Assembly (NCBI RefSeq): GCF_009498215.1
Contig: NZ_CP043499.1
Location: 558,001 to 622,000, forward strand
From: Rhizobium grahamii
GTDB taxonomy: Bacteria; Pseudomonadota; Alphaproteobacteria; Rhizobiales; Rhizobiaceae
Direction of reading: 5' to 3'
DNA: 64,000 nucleotides
In this document: piece by piece, positions 49,909-58,388 of the stretch
Numbering within the stretch: position 1 is the stretch's first letter
Layout of the letters: each line of letters opens with the position of its first letter
Program-made: the position numbers and the translations under genes
Notes under the pieces: generated by a model
Database searches by the model: none
Told to the model about the DNA's origin: nothing
Seen by the model: the letters and a program-made list of their open reading frames with translations, nothing else

Positions 49909-52157
49909 ATGCGGTACTCTTCCTATCTTCCCACAGCTGATTTTGTCGCTCAACTTGGCCCGGCCGGCTATGCTTTTGACTATGCCCTGGATGCTGCCCA
50001 GCGCAGCGTTCTGTTCCTTGATGTCATGCGCAAGCGCGGAAACCAATACCGGGCCCATGCCGAAACGACGGCACCCCATGTCCTGAGTTTCACGCCGGAA
50101 ATCGTCCTCGACGGGCGCACCTTGGATCGGCCTGTCAATTACGCACTCGTGCGGATCGTCCCGCCTGCCGGGGTGGAAGTCGACCAGACCCGCCGGCCCT
50201 TCGTCGTTGTCGATCCGCGGGCGGGGCACGGGCCCGGCATTGGCGGTTTCAAGGCCGACAGTGAAATCGGCGTCGCCCTGAAAGCCGGTCATCCATGCTA
50301 TTTCATCGGTTTCCTGCCGCAGCCCGTCGCCGGCCAGACGATCGAGGATATCGCTCTGGCGGAAGCGCGATTTTTGGAGACGGTCATTGCGCTGCATCCC
50401 CAGGCGGACGCCAAGCCCTGCGTTATCGGCAACTGCCAGGCCGGTTGGGCCGTCATGATGCTGGCTGCCATGCGTCCGGAACTCTTTGGATCGATCATCA
50501 TTGCGGGGGCTCCGTTGTCTTATTGGGCTGGCGAGCGCGGCAGATATCCGATGCGCTATACGGGTGGGTTGCTGGGGGGAGCTGGCTGACCGCCTTGACC
50601 AGCGATCTCGGCTGCGGGCAGTTCGACGGCGCTTGGCTGGTTCAGAACTTCGAAAACCAGAATCCCGCCAATACCCTCTGGACGAAACAATATAATCTCT
50701 ATTCGAAGATCGACACCGAGGCGCCGCGCTACCTCGGCTTCGAGGAATGGTGGGGCGGACATGTCAGCCTGAATGCTGACGAAATCCAGTTCATCGTCGA
50801 CGAGCTTTTCGTCGGCAACAATCTCGCCGCGGGGCGGATCGAGGCATCCAATGGCGAGTTAGTCGATCTCCGCAATATTCGCGCGCCGATCGTCGTCTTC
50901 TGCTCGAAGGGAGACAACATCACGCCGCCCGCGCAGGCTCTTGGATGGATCCTCGATCTTTACGATGATGTGAACGAAATCCGCTCGCACGGGCAGACGA
51001 TCGTCTACACGGTCCACGAAACGATTGGCCATCTCGGGATTTTTGTGTCGGCGAGCGTTGCCCGCAAGGAGCACGGGGAATTTTCCAGCAACATCGACCT
51101 CATCGACGCGCTGCCGCCGGGCCTTTATGAGGCGACTTTCGAAGCCCGGACCGACAACACCATCGGCGGCGATCTTGTCGAGGGCGACTGGATCATGCGC
51201 TGCGAGGCCAGGACGCTCGACGATATCAGGGCACTCGGCTGCAACAGCGCGGCCGATGATCGCCGCTTTGCCACGGTCGCGAAGGTATCGGAGATCAACC
51301 TTTCGCTTTACCGCACCTTCATGCAGCCTTTCGTTCGGGCAATGGTGCCGGAGTGGGTCGCAGATGGCTTCCGCGAGATGCATCCCCTCAGGCTGCAATA
51401 CGAGCTCTTTTCCGACGTCAATCCGCTGATGGCGCCCATCGCCGACCTTGCCGTCGATATCGAGGAGGAGAGACGCCCTGTTGCCGCAGGGAACCCGTTC
51501 CTGGGCCTGCAGCAGGCATTTTCCCGCCAGATCGTCGAGGGACTGGAGGCCTGGCGCCAGGGAATGGAGATCCTCAGCGAGGCAACGTTCCTCTCGGTCT
51601 ACGGATCGCCGCTCCTACAGGCCGCAGTCGGCATCGATCCTTCCGATGCAAAGCCTCAGCGCCGTGCCGGCAAGACCGCCCTTCATCGCCAGGTTCTCAA
51701 GACGAGGATCGATGAGCTCAAGGCGCGGATCGGCGTCGGTGGGCTTAGGGAAGCCCTTGCGCGCAGCTTGCTCTATGTCGCGATGGCGAGCGGGACAGCA
51801 GACGAACGTGGATTTGCGGCGATCCGCAGGATGCGGAAAGCAAAGGACGACATGTCGGCAATGACGCTTGCGGAATTCAAGGCGCTGATCCGCGACCAAT
51901 TCCTGATGCTGGTCATCGACGAAGAGGCAACGGTTGGCGCAATCCTCCAACTGCTTCCGGCCGACGAAAACGCCCGCCGCGACGGCTTGGCGTCCCTCCA
52001 TGCCGTTCTGAATGTCCGTGGGCCGCTTTCGGAAGAGGCCGAACGGCGTTGGCAAAGGATCGTCGCCTTCTTCGATCTTCCTTCGGAACCGGCAGCCGAG
52101 CCCGCTTCGCCGCCGCCCAAGCCGACGCCGTTGAAGGCAGTGAGGCGCGCAAACTAG
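49909..52157 (+). pseudogene. DUF3141 protein (PHA-synthase/hydrolase-like), one frameshift as sequenced
   Basis: Two overlapping frames make one protein. The first part (49909 to about 50579) has FVVVDPRAGHGPGIGGFKADSEIG and VIGNCQAGWAVMMLAAMRPE, an alpha/beta-hydrolase nucleophile elbow in which Cys replaces Ser (GNCQAGW). The second part (to 52157) has GSWLTALTSDLGCGQFDGAWLVQNFENQNPANTLW, FCSKGDNITPPAQALGWI and VHETIGHLGIF. One added G in the run 50574-50579 joins them into about 749 residues, the usual DUF3141 size. The ATG at 49909 follows AGGGAG. It heads an operon with phosphate acyltransferase, acetate kinase and FabI. Confidence 0.88.
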
Positions 52158-52198
52158 TCAGCCTTCGAAAACCTGCCCTCGGAACGGAGCATGTGCAA

Positions 52199-53167
52199 AT
52201 GCCTGACATGGACAGCATTGCGGAAGAAACCGGCCGTCATCAGAAATACGAACGGCTGATCGCGAAGGCGAAAGAGGTCGCGCAGATGCGAACCGTCGTC
52301 GCTCATCCGTGCGACGAGTCGTCGTTGCGCGGTGCGGTCGAAGCGGCAGAGGTGGGATTGATGCGCCCGATCCTTGTCGGTCCGGAAGACAAGGTGCGCG
52401 CTGTCGCCAAGTCCCACGACCTCGATATTTCTTCTCTTGAACTCGTCGATACCGCGCATAGCGATGCCGCTGCGGCCAAGGCGGTGGAGATCATCCGGGA
52501 AGGCGGTGCCGACCTGCTGATGAAGGGAAGCCTGCACACGGACGAACTCATGCGAGCCGTGACATCCTCGGCAACCGGACTGCGAACCGCGCGCCGGATC
52601 AGCCACGTCTTTGTCATGGATGTTCCGCACTATTCCGAAACGCTGTTCATTACCGATGCCGCTATCAACATCGCGCCGGATCTCGATGCCAAGCGCGACA
52701 TCATTCAGAACGCCATCGATCTCTTCACCCAGATCGGGCTCGGCGAACCGCGTGTCGCGATCCTCTCGGCCGTCGAGACCGTCACGTCGAAGATACCTTC
52801 CACCATCGATGCGGCGGCGCTCTGCAAGATGGCGGAGCGTGGGCAGATCACCGGTGGCATCCTCGATGGCCCGCTTGCTTTCGACAATGCGATCGATCCG
52901 GAGGCGGCCCGCATCAAGGGCATAAAGTCTGCGGTTGCCGGGCGGGCGCAGATTCTGGTCGTCCCCAATCTCGAGGCTGGCAACATGCTGGCGAAGAACC
53001 TGACGTTTCTGGCAAGGGCGGATGCCGCAGGCATCGTGCTGGGCGCGCGTGTGCCGATCATCCTGACGTCGCGCGCGGACTCGGTTCGGGCACGCCTAGC
53101 CTCATGCGCCGTCGCGGTTTTGCTCGGCGACGCTCGCCGTCGTACCGCGCCGATACAGGGCGGTTGA
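52199..53167 (+). CDS. Phosphate acetyl/butyryltransferase
   Basis: A 322-residue PTA/PTB-type acyltransferase without an N-terminal MaoC domain. YERLIAKAKEVAQMRTVVAHPCDESSLRGAVEAAE fits the family N-terminus, EGGADLLMKGSLHTDELMRAV the substrate site, and LAFDNAIDPEAARIKGIKSAVAGRAQILVVPNLEAGNMLAKNLTFLA the C-terminal motif. It would interconvert acyl-CoA and acyl phosphate in the cytosol. The start at 52199 follows GGAG. It lies 41 bp after DUF3141 and 4 bp before acetate kinase. Confidence 0.88.
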   Translation: MPDMDSIAEETGRHQKYERLIAKAKEVAQMRTVVAHPCDESSLRGAVEAAEVGLMRPILVGPEDKVRAVAKSHDLDISSLELVDTAHSDAAAAKAVEIIREGGADLLMKGSLHTDELMRAVTSSATGLRTARRISHVFVMDVPHYSETLFITDAAINIAPDLDAKRDIIQNAIDLFTQIGLGEPRVAILSAVETVTSKIPSTIDAAALCKMAERGQITGGILDGPLAFDNAIDPEAARIKGIKSAVAGRAQILVVPNLEAGNMLAKNLTFLARADAAGIVLGARVPIILTSRADSVRARLASCAVAVLLGDARRRTAPIQGG

Positions 53168-53171
53168 CGCG

Positions 53172-54344
53172 ATGGATACCATCCTCGTTGTGAACGCCGG
53201 CTCCTCGAGCCTCAAGTTCGAAGTTTTCGCTGTCGCGGGGGCGCTCGAGCGGCTGGTGAAGGGGCAGATGGAGGGCATCGGAACCACGCCACACCTCACC
53301 ATCAAGAGCTCTACCGGCGAGCGCCTGGAGAACGAAACCTATCCGGCCGACGTCGTTCCGGATTTGCCCGCGGCAATGCGTCTGGTTGGGGAGTTGCTGC
53401 GGCAGCGGCAGGCGGGCCGGCTGATTGCCGTTGGTCATCGGGTCGTCCACGGTGGCCCGAACCATTCGCGACCGGCGCGCATCGATGCCGAGTTGCTCCG
53501 CGAATTGGAACGCTATGCACCGTTGGCGCCGTTGCACCAGCCCAACAATCTCGCGCCGATCCGCGTGCTTCGGGAGCGCCAGCCGGAACTCGCGCAGATC
53601 GCCTGCTTCGATACCGCCTTTCATCGCGGCCATGATCCGATGACCGATCACTATGCGATTCCCGCGCGTTTTTTCGATGAGGGCGTCAGGCGCTACGGGT
53701 TTCACGGGTTGTCCTACGAATATGTCGCCGACCGGCTTGCCGAGATTTCGCCTGGGCCGGGAAAGGGCAGGGTGATCGTGGCTCACCTGGGCAGCGGCGC
53801 ATCCATGTGCGCACTGTACCAGGGTGTGAGCGTCGAAAGCACGCTTGGCTTCACTGCCCTCGATGGTCTTCCGATGGGTACGCGATGTGGCCAGATCGAT
53901 CCGGGCGTCTTGCTCTATCTTCTCCAGCAGCATGTTATGTCGGCGGGACAACTGCAGGACCTCCTCTACAAGGAGTCCGGCCTCAAGGGGCTTTCCGGCG
54001 TCAGCAACGACGTGCGCGACCTGCTCGCCAGCGAAGAGCCGGGCGCCAGCCTTGCACTTGACCATTTCGTGCATCGCATCGGATTGAACGCAGGTGCATT
54101 GGCGGCAGCGCTTGGCGGACTGGATGCCTTCGTGTTTACGGCCGGTGTTGGTGAAAACTCCCCTGTCATGCGCGCTCGGATTGCCCGGAAGCTGGAATGG
54201 CTGGGAGCAGCGCTCGATCCTGCACGGAACGAAGCTGGCGACCTCGTTATCTCGAGCGGCAGCAGCAAGATCCCGATCCTTGTCGTGCCGACGGACGAGG
54301 AACTGATGATTGCGCGGCACACGCTCGCGCTTATTACGGCGTAG
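53172..54344 (+). CDS. ackA: Acetate/propionate-family kinase
   Basis: A 390-residue ASKHA-fold kinase. ILVVNAGSSSLKFEVF is the N-terminal family signature, GHRVVHGG and FGFHGLSYEY-type RYGFHGLSYEYVA are the second, and GVGENSPVMRARI lies near the C-terminus. The reaction is acyl phosphate plus ADP to acid plus ATP. It follows the acyltransferase by 4 bp, so acyl-CoA can be converted to ATP and acid, or the reverse. Confidence 0.92.
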   Translation: MDTILVVNAGSSSLKFEVFAVAGALERLVKGQMEGIGTTPHLTIKSSTGERLENETYPADVVPDLPAAMRLVGELLRQRQAGRLIAVGHRVVHGGPNHSRPARIDAELLRELERYAPLAPLHQPNNLAPIRVLRERQPELAQIACFDTAFHRGHDPMTDHYAIPARFFDEGVRRYGFHGLSYEYVADRLAEISPGPGKGRVIVAHLGSGASMCALYQGVSVESTLGFTALDGLPMGTRCGQIDPGVLLYLLQQHVMSAGQLQDLLYKESGLKGLSGVSNDVRDLLASEEPGASLALDHFVHRIGLNAGALAAALGGLDAFVFTAGVGENSPVMRARIARKLEWLGAALDPARNEAGDLVISSGSSKIPILVVPTDEELMIARHTLALITA

Positions 54345-54374
54345 TTCACGCCAACAGTCAAAGAGAGGCCTGAG

Positions 54375-55157
54375 ATGATCCCTGAAGTGAAAGCCAAGCT
54401 TCTTGAAGGAAAGCGCGGTCTGGTGGTCGGCATTGCCAACGATCAGTCGATCGCATGGGGTTGCGCCAAGGCATTTCGCGCCTTGGGCGCGGAACTCGCC
54501 GTGACCTATCTCAACGACAAGGCCAAGCCCTACGTCGCGCCCCTGGCCGAAGCGCTGGAAGCGCCGATCTTCATGCCGCTGGATGTCGCAGCGTCTGGGC
54601 AACTCGAGGCCGTCTTCGATCGTATCGCCGAGCAGTGGGGCGAACTCGATTTTGTTGTCCATTCCATCGCCTTTTCGCCGAAGGCTACGCTACAGGGCCG
54701 CGTCGTCGATGTCCCGCAAGACGGGTTCCTGAAGACGATGGACATTTCCTGCTGGTCGTTCATCCGGATGGCGCATTTGGCTGAACCGTTGATGAAGCGT
54801 GGAGGCTCGCTCTTCACCATGACCTATTACGGCAGCCAGATGGTGGTGAAGAACTATAATATCATGGGTGTCGCAAAGGCGGCGCTAGAGAGTGCAGTTC
54901 GCTACATTGCCGCGGAACTTGGGCCAAAGGGTATTCGCGTTCACGCGATCTCGCCGGGTCCGCTTGCAACGCGGGCCGCGTCAGGAATCCCTGAGTTCGA
55001 CGAACTCCTGAACAAGGCCCAGGAAAGGGCTCCGACCCGGAGCCTCGTTTCCATCGACGACGTCGGCATGGCGACGGCCTTCCTGGCCCACGATGCCGCG
55101 CGGCTGATAACGGGCGATACCATCTACATCGACGGCGGATATCACATCATCGACTAG
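54375..55157 (+). CDS. fabI: Enoyl-ACP reductase FabI
   Basis: A 260-residue FabI-type SDR. GKRGLVVGIANDQSIAWGCAKAF carries the FabI cofactor loop, HSIAFSPKATLQG follows, and TYYGSQMVVKNYNIMGVAKAALES contains the Tyr-x6-Lys active site. AISPGPLATRAASGIPEFDEL is the substrate-binding loop. It reduces the trans-2 double bond in the last step of fatty acid elongation. Rhizobia often carry a second fabI, and this one, joined to DUF3141/pta/ack, may be specialised rather than the housekeeping copy. Confidence 0.9.
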   Translation: MIPEVKAKLLEGKRGLVVGIANDQSIAWGCAKAFRALGAELAVTYLNDKAKPYVAPLAEALEAPIFMPLDVAASGQLEAVFDRIAEQWGELDFVVHSIAFSPKATLQGRVVDVPQDGFLKTMDISCWSFIRMAHLAEPLMKRGGSLFTMTYYGSQMVVKNYNIMGVAKAALESAVRYIAAELGPKGIRVHAISPGPLATRAASGIPEFDELLNKAQERAPTRSLVSIDDVGMATAFLAHDAARLITGDTIYIDGGYHIID

Positions 55158-55251
55158 GCTGGCGGCATCGCATTGTCGCCGATCCTGCCTTGCAGTCCGT
55201 TGGTATGGCGGTTGGGCGCCCGCGGCCGGTATCGACCACGGGCAACCAGGA

Positions 55252-56586
55252 TTATGCAGCGCGTTTGAGCGCCTCACCAATCACCGAGACGATCTCGTCT
55301 ATCTGCTGCGTTTCGACGATCAGCGGCGGCGACAGCGCAATAATGTCGCCGGTCACGCGGATCAGCAGGCCCTTCTTGAAGCAGTCGACAAAGACATCGT
55401 AGGCGCGTGTTCCGGGTGCGCCGTCGCGCGGCGCAAGTTCCACGGCACCGACAAGTCCGAGGTTGCGGATGTCGACCACATGGGGGTGGCCCTTCAGGGA
55501 ATGCAAGGCATTCTGCCAGTGCTCTGCGACGCCGGACGCCCGGGTGAGAAGCCCCTCTTCTTCGTAGATCTCAAGCGTTGCAATGCCAGCGGCACAGGCC
55601 ACGGGATGACCCGAATAGGTGTAGCCATGGAACAGCTCGATTGCGTTTTCCGGGCCAACCATCAGGCCGTCATAGACCTTGCGGCTCGCGAAGACGGCTC
55701 CCATCGGGATCGCGCCGTTGGTCAAGCCCTTTGCCGTGGTGACGAGATCTGGAACGACGCCGAAATAATCGGTCGCGAACGGCGTTCCGAGGCGGCCAAA
55801 GCCGGTAATGACTTCGTCGAAGATCAGCAAAATACCATACTTGTCGGCGGTTGCGCGGAGCTTCTGCAGATAGCCCTTCGGAGGCAGGATGACGCCTGCC
55901 GAGCCGGACATCGGCTCGACGATGACAGCGGCGATCGTCTCGGCGCCATGCAACTGGACAAGACGCTCGAGGTCGTCGGCGAGTTCGACGCCGTGCTCCG
56001 GCAGACCCTTCGAGAAGGCATTGCGCTCGACATCGAGGGTGTGCCGCATGTGATCGGCTGGGATCTGCGGGAACATGCGGCGATTGTTGACGAGGCCGCC
56101 GACCGAGATGCCGCCGAAGCCGACACCGTGGTAGCCCTTTTCCCGGCCGATGATACGGGTGCGGGTTCCCTGGCCGATCGCGCGCTGGTAGGCGATCGCG
56201 ATCTTCAGGGCGGTGTCGACCGATTCAGAACCGGAGCCGGTAAAAAAGACGCGATCGAGTTTCGCGTCCGGCCCACCAGGGGCGATCTTCGCCAACTTGG
56301 CGGCGAAATCGAAAGCAATCGGATGCCCCATCTGGAAGGTTGGCGCGAAATCCATCGTCGAGATCTGGCGTTCCACTGCCTGGGAGATTTTCTTGCGACC
56401 ATGCCCGGCGTTGCAGCACCAGAGACCTGCGGTACCGTCGAGAACGCGATTGCCGTCGACGTCGGTGTAGTACATGCCCTCGGCGGATGCGAGGAGACGC
56501 GGCGCCGCCTTGAACTGCCGGTTCGCCGTAAACGGCATCCAGAAGTTATCGAGTATCGGGGCGTTCGTCCTGTTGATCTGATCCAT
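55252..56586 (-). CDS. Omega-amino acid--pyruvate aminotransferase (class III)
   Basis: A 444-residue PLP aminotransferase. GTAGLWCCNAGHGRKKI, GSGSESVDTALKIA, LIFDEVITGFGRLG (with the PLP-contacting Asp) and TTAKGLTNGAIPMGAV (with the PLP-binding Lys) form a complete class III set, and the WMPFTANRQFK start fits beta-alanine--pyruvate transaminases. Start at 56586 (MDQINRTNAP) lies 6 nt after GGAG; ATG 56589 is the alternative. It should transfer amino groups of beta-alanine, taurine-like amines or GABA to pyruvate. It is divergent from the XRE-cupin regulator, its probable controller. Confidence 0.92.
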   Translation of the reverse strand: MDQINRTNAPILDNFWMPFTANRQFKAAPRLLASAEGMYYTDVDGNRVLDGTAGLWCCNAGHGRKKISQAVERQISTMDFAPTFQMGHPIAFDFAAKLAKIAPGGPDAKLDRVFFTGSGSESVDTALKIAIAYQRAIGQGTRTRIIGREKGYHGVGFGGISVGGLVNNRRMFPQIPADHMRHTLDVERNAFSKGLPEHGVELADDLERLVQLHGAETIAAVIVEPMSGSAGVILPPKGYLQKLRATADKYGILLIFDEVITGFGRLGTPFATDYFGVVPDLVTTAKGLTNGAIPMGAVFASRKVYDGLMVGPENAIELFHGYTYSGHPVACAAGIATLEIYEEEGLLTRASGVAEHWQNALHSLKGHPHVVDIRNLGLVGAVELAPRDGAPGTRAYDVFVDCFKKGLLIRVTGDIIALSPPLIVETQQIDEIVSVIGEALKRAA

Positions 56587-56665
56587 CATGCTCTCCTTGG
56601 GCTCTGTGAACAATTCGGGCATTTCCAAACGACGAACAAGCCCTTTTCTTCACCACGGTAAGATA

Positions 56666-56694
56666 TTGAAAACATGAGAGTGGGTGGCTATAGT
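56666..56694 (+). promoter_or_regulatory. Near-consensus sigma70 promoter of the XRE-cupin regulator
   Basis: TTGAAA (56666-56671), a 17-bp spacer, and TATAGT (56689-56694) on the plus strand, 35 bp before the ATG at 56729. It lies in the 142-bp divergent region with the aminotransferase. Confidence 0.6.
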
Positions 56695-56728
56695 TTGAGC
56701 TATTCTGAACAACACAAACGGTGCCGTG

Positions 56729-57277
56729 ATGACGTTCGATATCGGGAATCGCCTCCGCTACGTCAGGACCGCCCATAATCTGTCGCAGCGCGAGCTGGCG
56801 AAGAAGACCGGCGTCCCCAACTCGACGATTTCGCTCATCGAATCGAACGCATCAAATCCTTCGGTGGGCGCGCTCAAGCGGATCCTCGATGGGATCCCGA
56901 TCGGTCTTGCGGAGTTCTTTTCGGTGGAACCAGCAACCCCGAAGAAGGCCTTCTATGCCGCCGAGGAACTCGTGGAGATCGGCAAGGGGGGCATCTCCTA
57001 CCGGCAGGTTGGCGAGAGCATGTTCGGCCGAAGCCTGCAATTGCTGAAGGAATGCTATCAGCCCGGGACTGACACCGGCAAGGTTCCGCTCGTGCATGAA
57101 GGCGAAGAGGGTGGGATCGTCCTGTCGGGGCGGCTGGAGGTTACGGTCGACAACGAGCGACGCATCCTCGGGCCGGGCGATGCCTATTATTTCGAAAGCC
57201 GTCGTCCGCACCGGTTCCGCTGCGTCGGCCCGGTCGCCTGCGAGGTGATCAGCGCCTGCACGCCGCCGACATTCTAG
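56729..57277 (+). CDS. XRE-family regulator with cupin domain (PuuR-like)
   Basis: A 182-residue regulator. HTH: IGNRLRYVRTAHNLSQRELAKKTGVPNSTISLIES (about residues 5-40). Cupin_2: LVHEGEEGGIVLSGRLEVTVDNERRILGPGDAYYFESRRPHRF (about 120-165), which probably binds a small amine or acid. Start choice: ATG 56729, with GTG 56726 next to it. No clear ribosome site, but the promoter lies close. PuuR-like proteins control polyamine or amine use, which fits the divergent aminotransferase. Its stop shares the CTAG at 57274-57277 with the stop of the ProC-like gene on the other strand. Confidence 0.88.
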   Translation: MTFDIGNRLRYVRTAHNLSQRELAKKTGVPNSTISLIESNASNPSVGALKRILDGIPIGLAEFFSVEPATPKKAFYAAEELVEIGKGGISYRQVGESMFGRSLQLLKECYQPGTDTGKVPLVHEGEEGGIVLSGRLEVTVDNERRILGPGDAYYFESRRPHRFRCVGPVACEVISACTPPTF

Positions 57278-58059
57278 CTGTCTCGGCCCTCGATGCGGGC
57301 AAAGACCCGATCCAGCGCCCGATGCAGGCCGGTCCGGGCGCCGGCGTTCTCGAAATCGACCAGGACCTGCTCGTTGAGGCCGCCCTTCGTCGCAAATTCG
57401 TTGCTGAGTTCGGTGAAATCATGCACGCCGGGCACATTTGCACGCTGGGCCAGGCTTTCGAACAAGGGCGCGAGAAAGGCACCGGCCTTATTCGCATCGA
57501 GACCGTTCGCCTCGAGCCATGTGGCGGCCATGTCCATCACGCCGAAGTAAGTCGACATCAGCGCGGTTGCGGCGGCGAGCAAGTCGTATTCCTTCCTGCT
57601 TTCGCATTCGACCGCACTTCCCAGTACGTTGAACAGCGCCGCTACCGCCTGATCGGGCGGGAAGATTGCCGTCACGCCCTGCCGATCGGCCACGAACGGC
57701 AAGGGTATTGCCTGAACAAGATGGACGTCGGCGTCGATCCATTCGAGCAGGCTGTCGCGCCGTGTGGCCGCGACGACGCCGATGACGGCTTGGCCGGCTC
57801 TGAAACGAAGCTGCCGGATGACCTCCTCGGCAATCTGAGGGCGAATGGCCAGGACCACGACCTCGCTACGGTCTACGACGGCCTGGTTGTCCGGAGCGAT
57901 CTGGACAGCGCTGAATTCGGCGGCAAGACGCGCGGCGATCTCGCTGTTGCGGGGAGATACATGCACCTCCTGCACTGCTGGTGGCTCGCGCAGCAGACCT
58001 CGCACCATGGCCTCGCTGATCGCGCCGGTGCCGACGAAACCTATGCTCTTTTCAACCAT
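57274..58059 (-). CDS. Pyrroline-5-carboxylate reductase-like protein
   Basis: A 261-residue ProC-family protein. IGFVGTGAISEAMVRGLL is the Rossmann loop, VVLAIRPQIAEEVIRQL the second strand, and LLEWIDADVHLVQAIPLPFVADRQGVTAIFP the substrate part. The C-terminal end (DFTELSNEFATKGGLNEQVLVDFENAG) replaces the usual SPGGTT motif by TKGGLNEQ, so this is a divergent member and proline synthesis is not certain. Start at 58059 after GGAG. It converges with the XRE-cupin gene, sharing a 4-bp CTAG stop overlap. Confidence 0.82.
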   Translation of the reverse strand: MVEKSIGFVGTGAISEAMVRGLLREPPAVQEVHVSPRNSEIAARLAAEFSAVQIAPDNQAVVDRSEVVVLAIRPQIAEEVIRQLRFRAGQAVIGVVAATRRDSLLEWIDADVHLVQAIPLPFVADRQGVTAIFPPDQAVAALFNVLGSAVECESRKEYDLLAAATALMSTYFGVMDMAATWLEANGLDANKAGAFLAPLFESLAQRANVPGVHDFTELSNEFATKGGLNEQVLVDFENAGARTGLHRALDRVFARIEGRDS

Positions 58060-58388
58060 AAGCTTACTCCGCACGCGATGAGGACCAAGAGAGGTGTCGC
58101 CGGGTCCGCTCAAAAGATCAGGCGCAATCTAACTTTTCCGCCTGGTGTTGTCGACACTATGTATCGGACAGCGCGAGTGGCATCGCGGCCCAATCTCGCT
58201 TGGTTAGGCAATCAGAAGGCGGTCATCAAGCTGCCATCGTGGCGGACGCAGCGCCGGTGTCTGGTGCTATTTGTATCGATTTTCGGTCGATATAATCGAG
58301 TAGTACGTCAGCACGGTTGCCAAAAAACCATAATTACCCCACCTAGATCCTTCACGGACATCGGTACTTAGAACTGGATCATAGTTGA
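58060..58388. other. Intergenic stretch with no supported feature
   Basis: This 329-bp gap between the divergent ProC-like and protease genes is AT-rich on its right side and must hold both promoters. I cannot support a specific element. Confidence 0.4.

Noticed and set aside
53058..54662. 534-codon open frame antisense to acetate kinase
   Set aside because: Same reasons: shadow of a certain gene, no domain, no ribosome site.
55480..56661. 393-codon open frame antisense to the aminotransferase
   Set aside because: Shadow frame; the aminotransferase has all catalytic motifs.
58140..58175. A GTCGACAC...GTATCGG stretch resembling the regulon motif
   Set aside because: Only the end of the half-site matches, the ATTG arm is absent, and the flanking genes are not of the same type.
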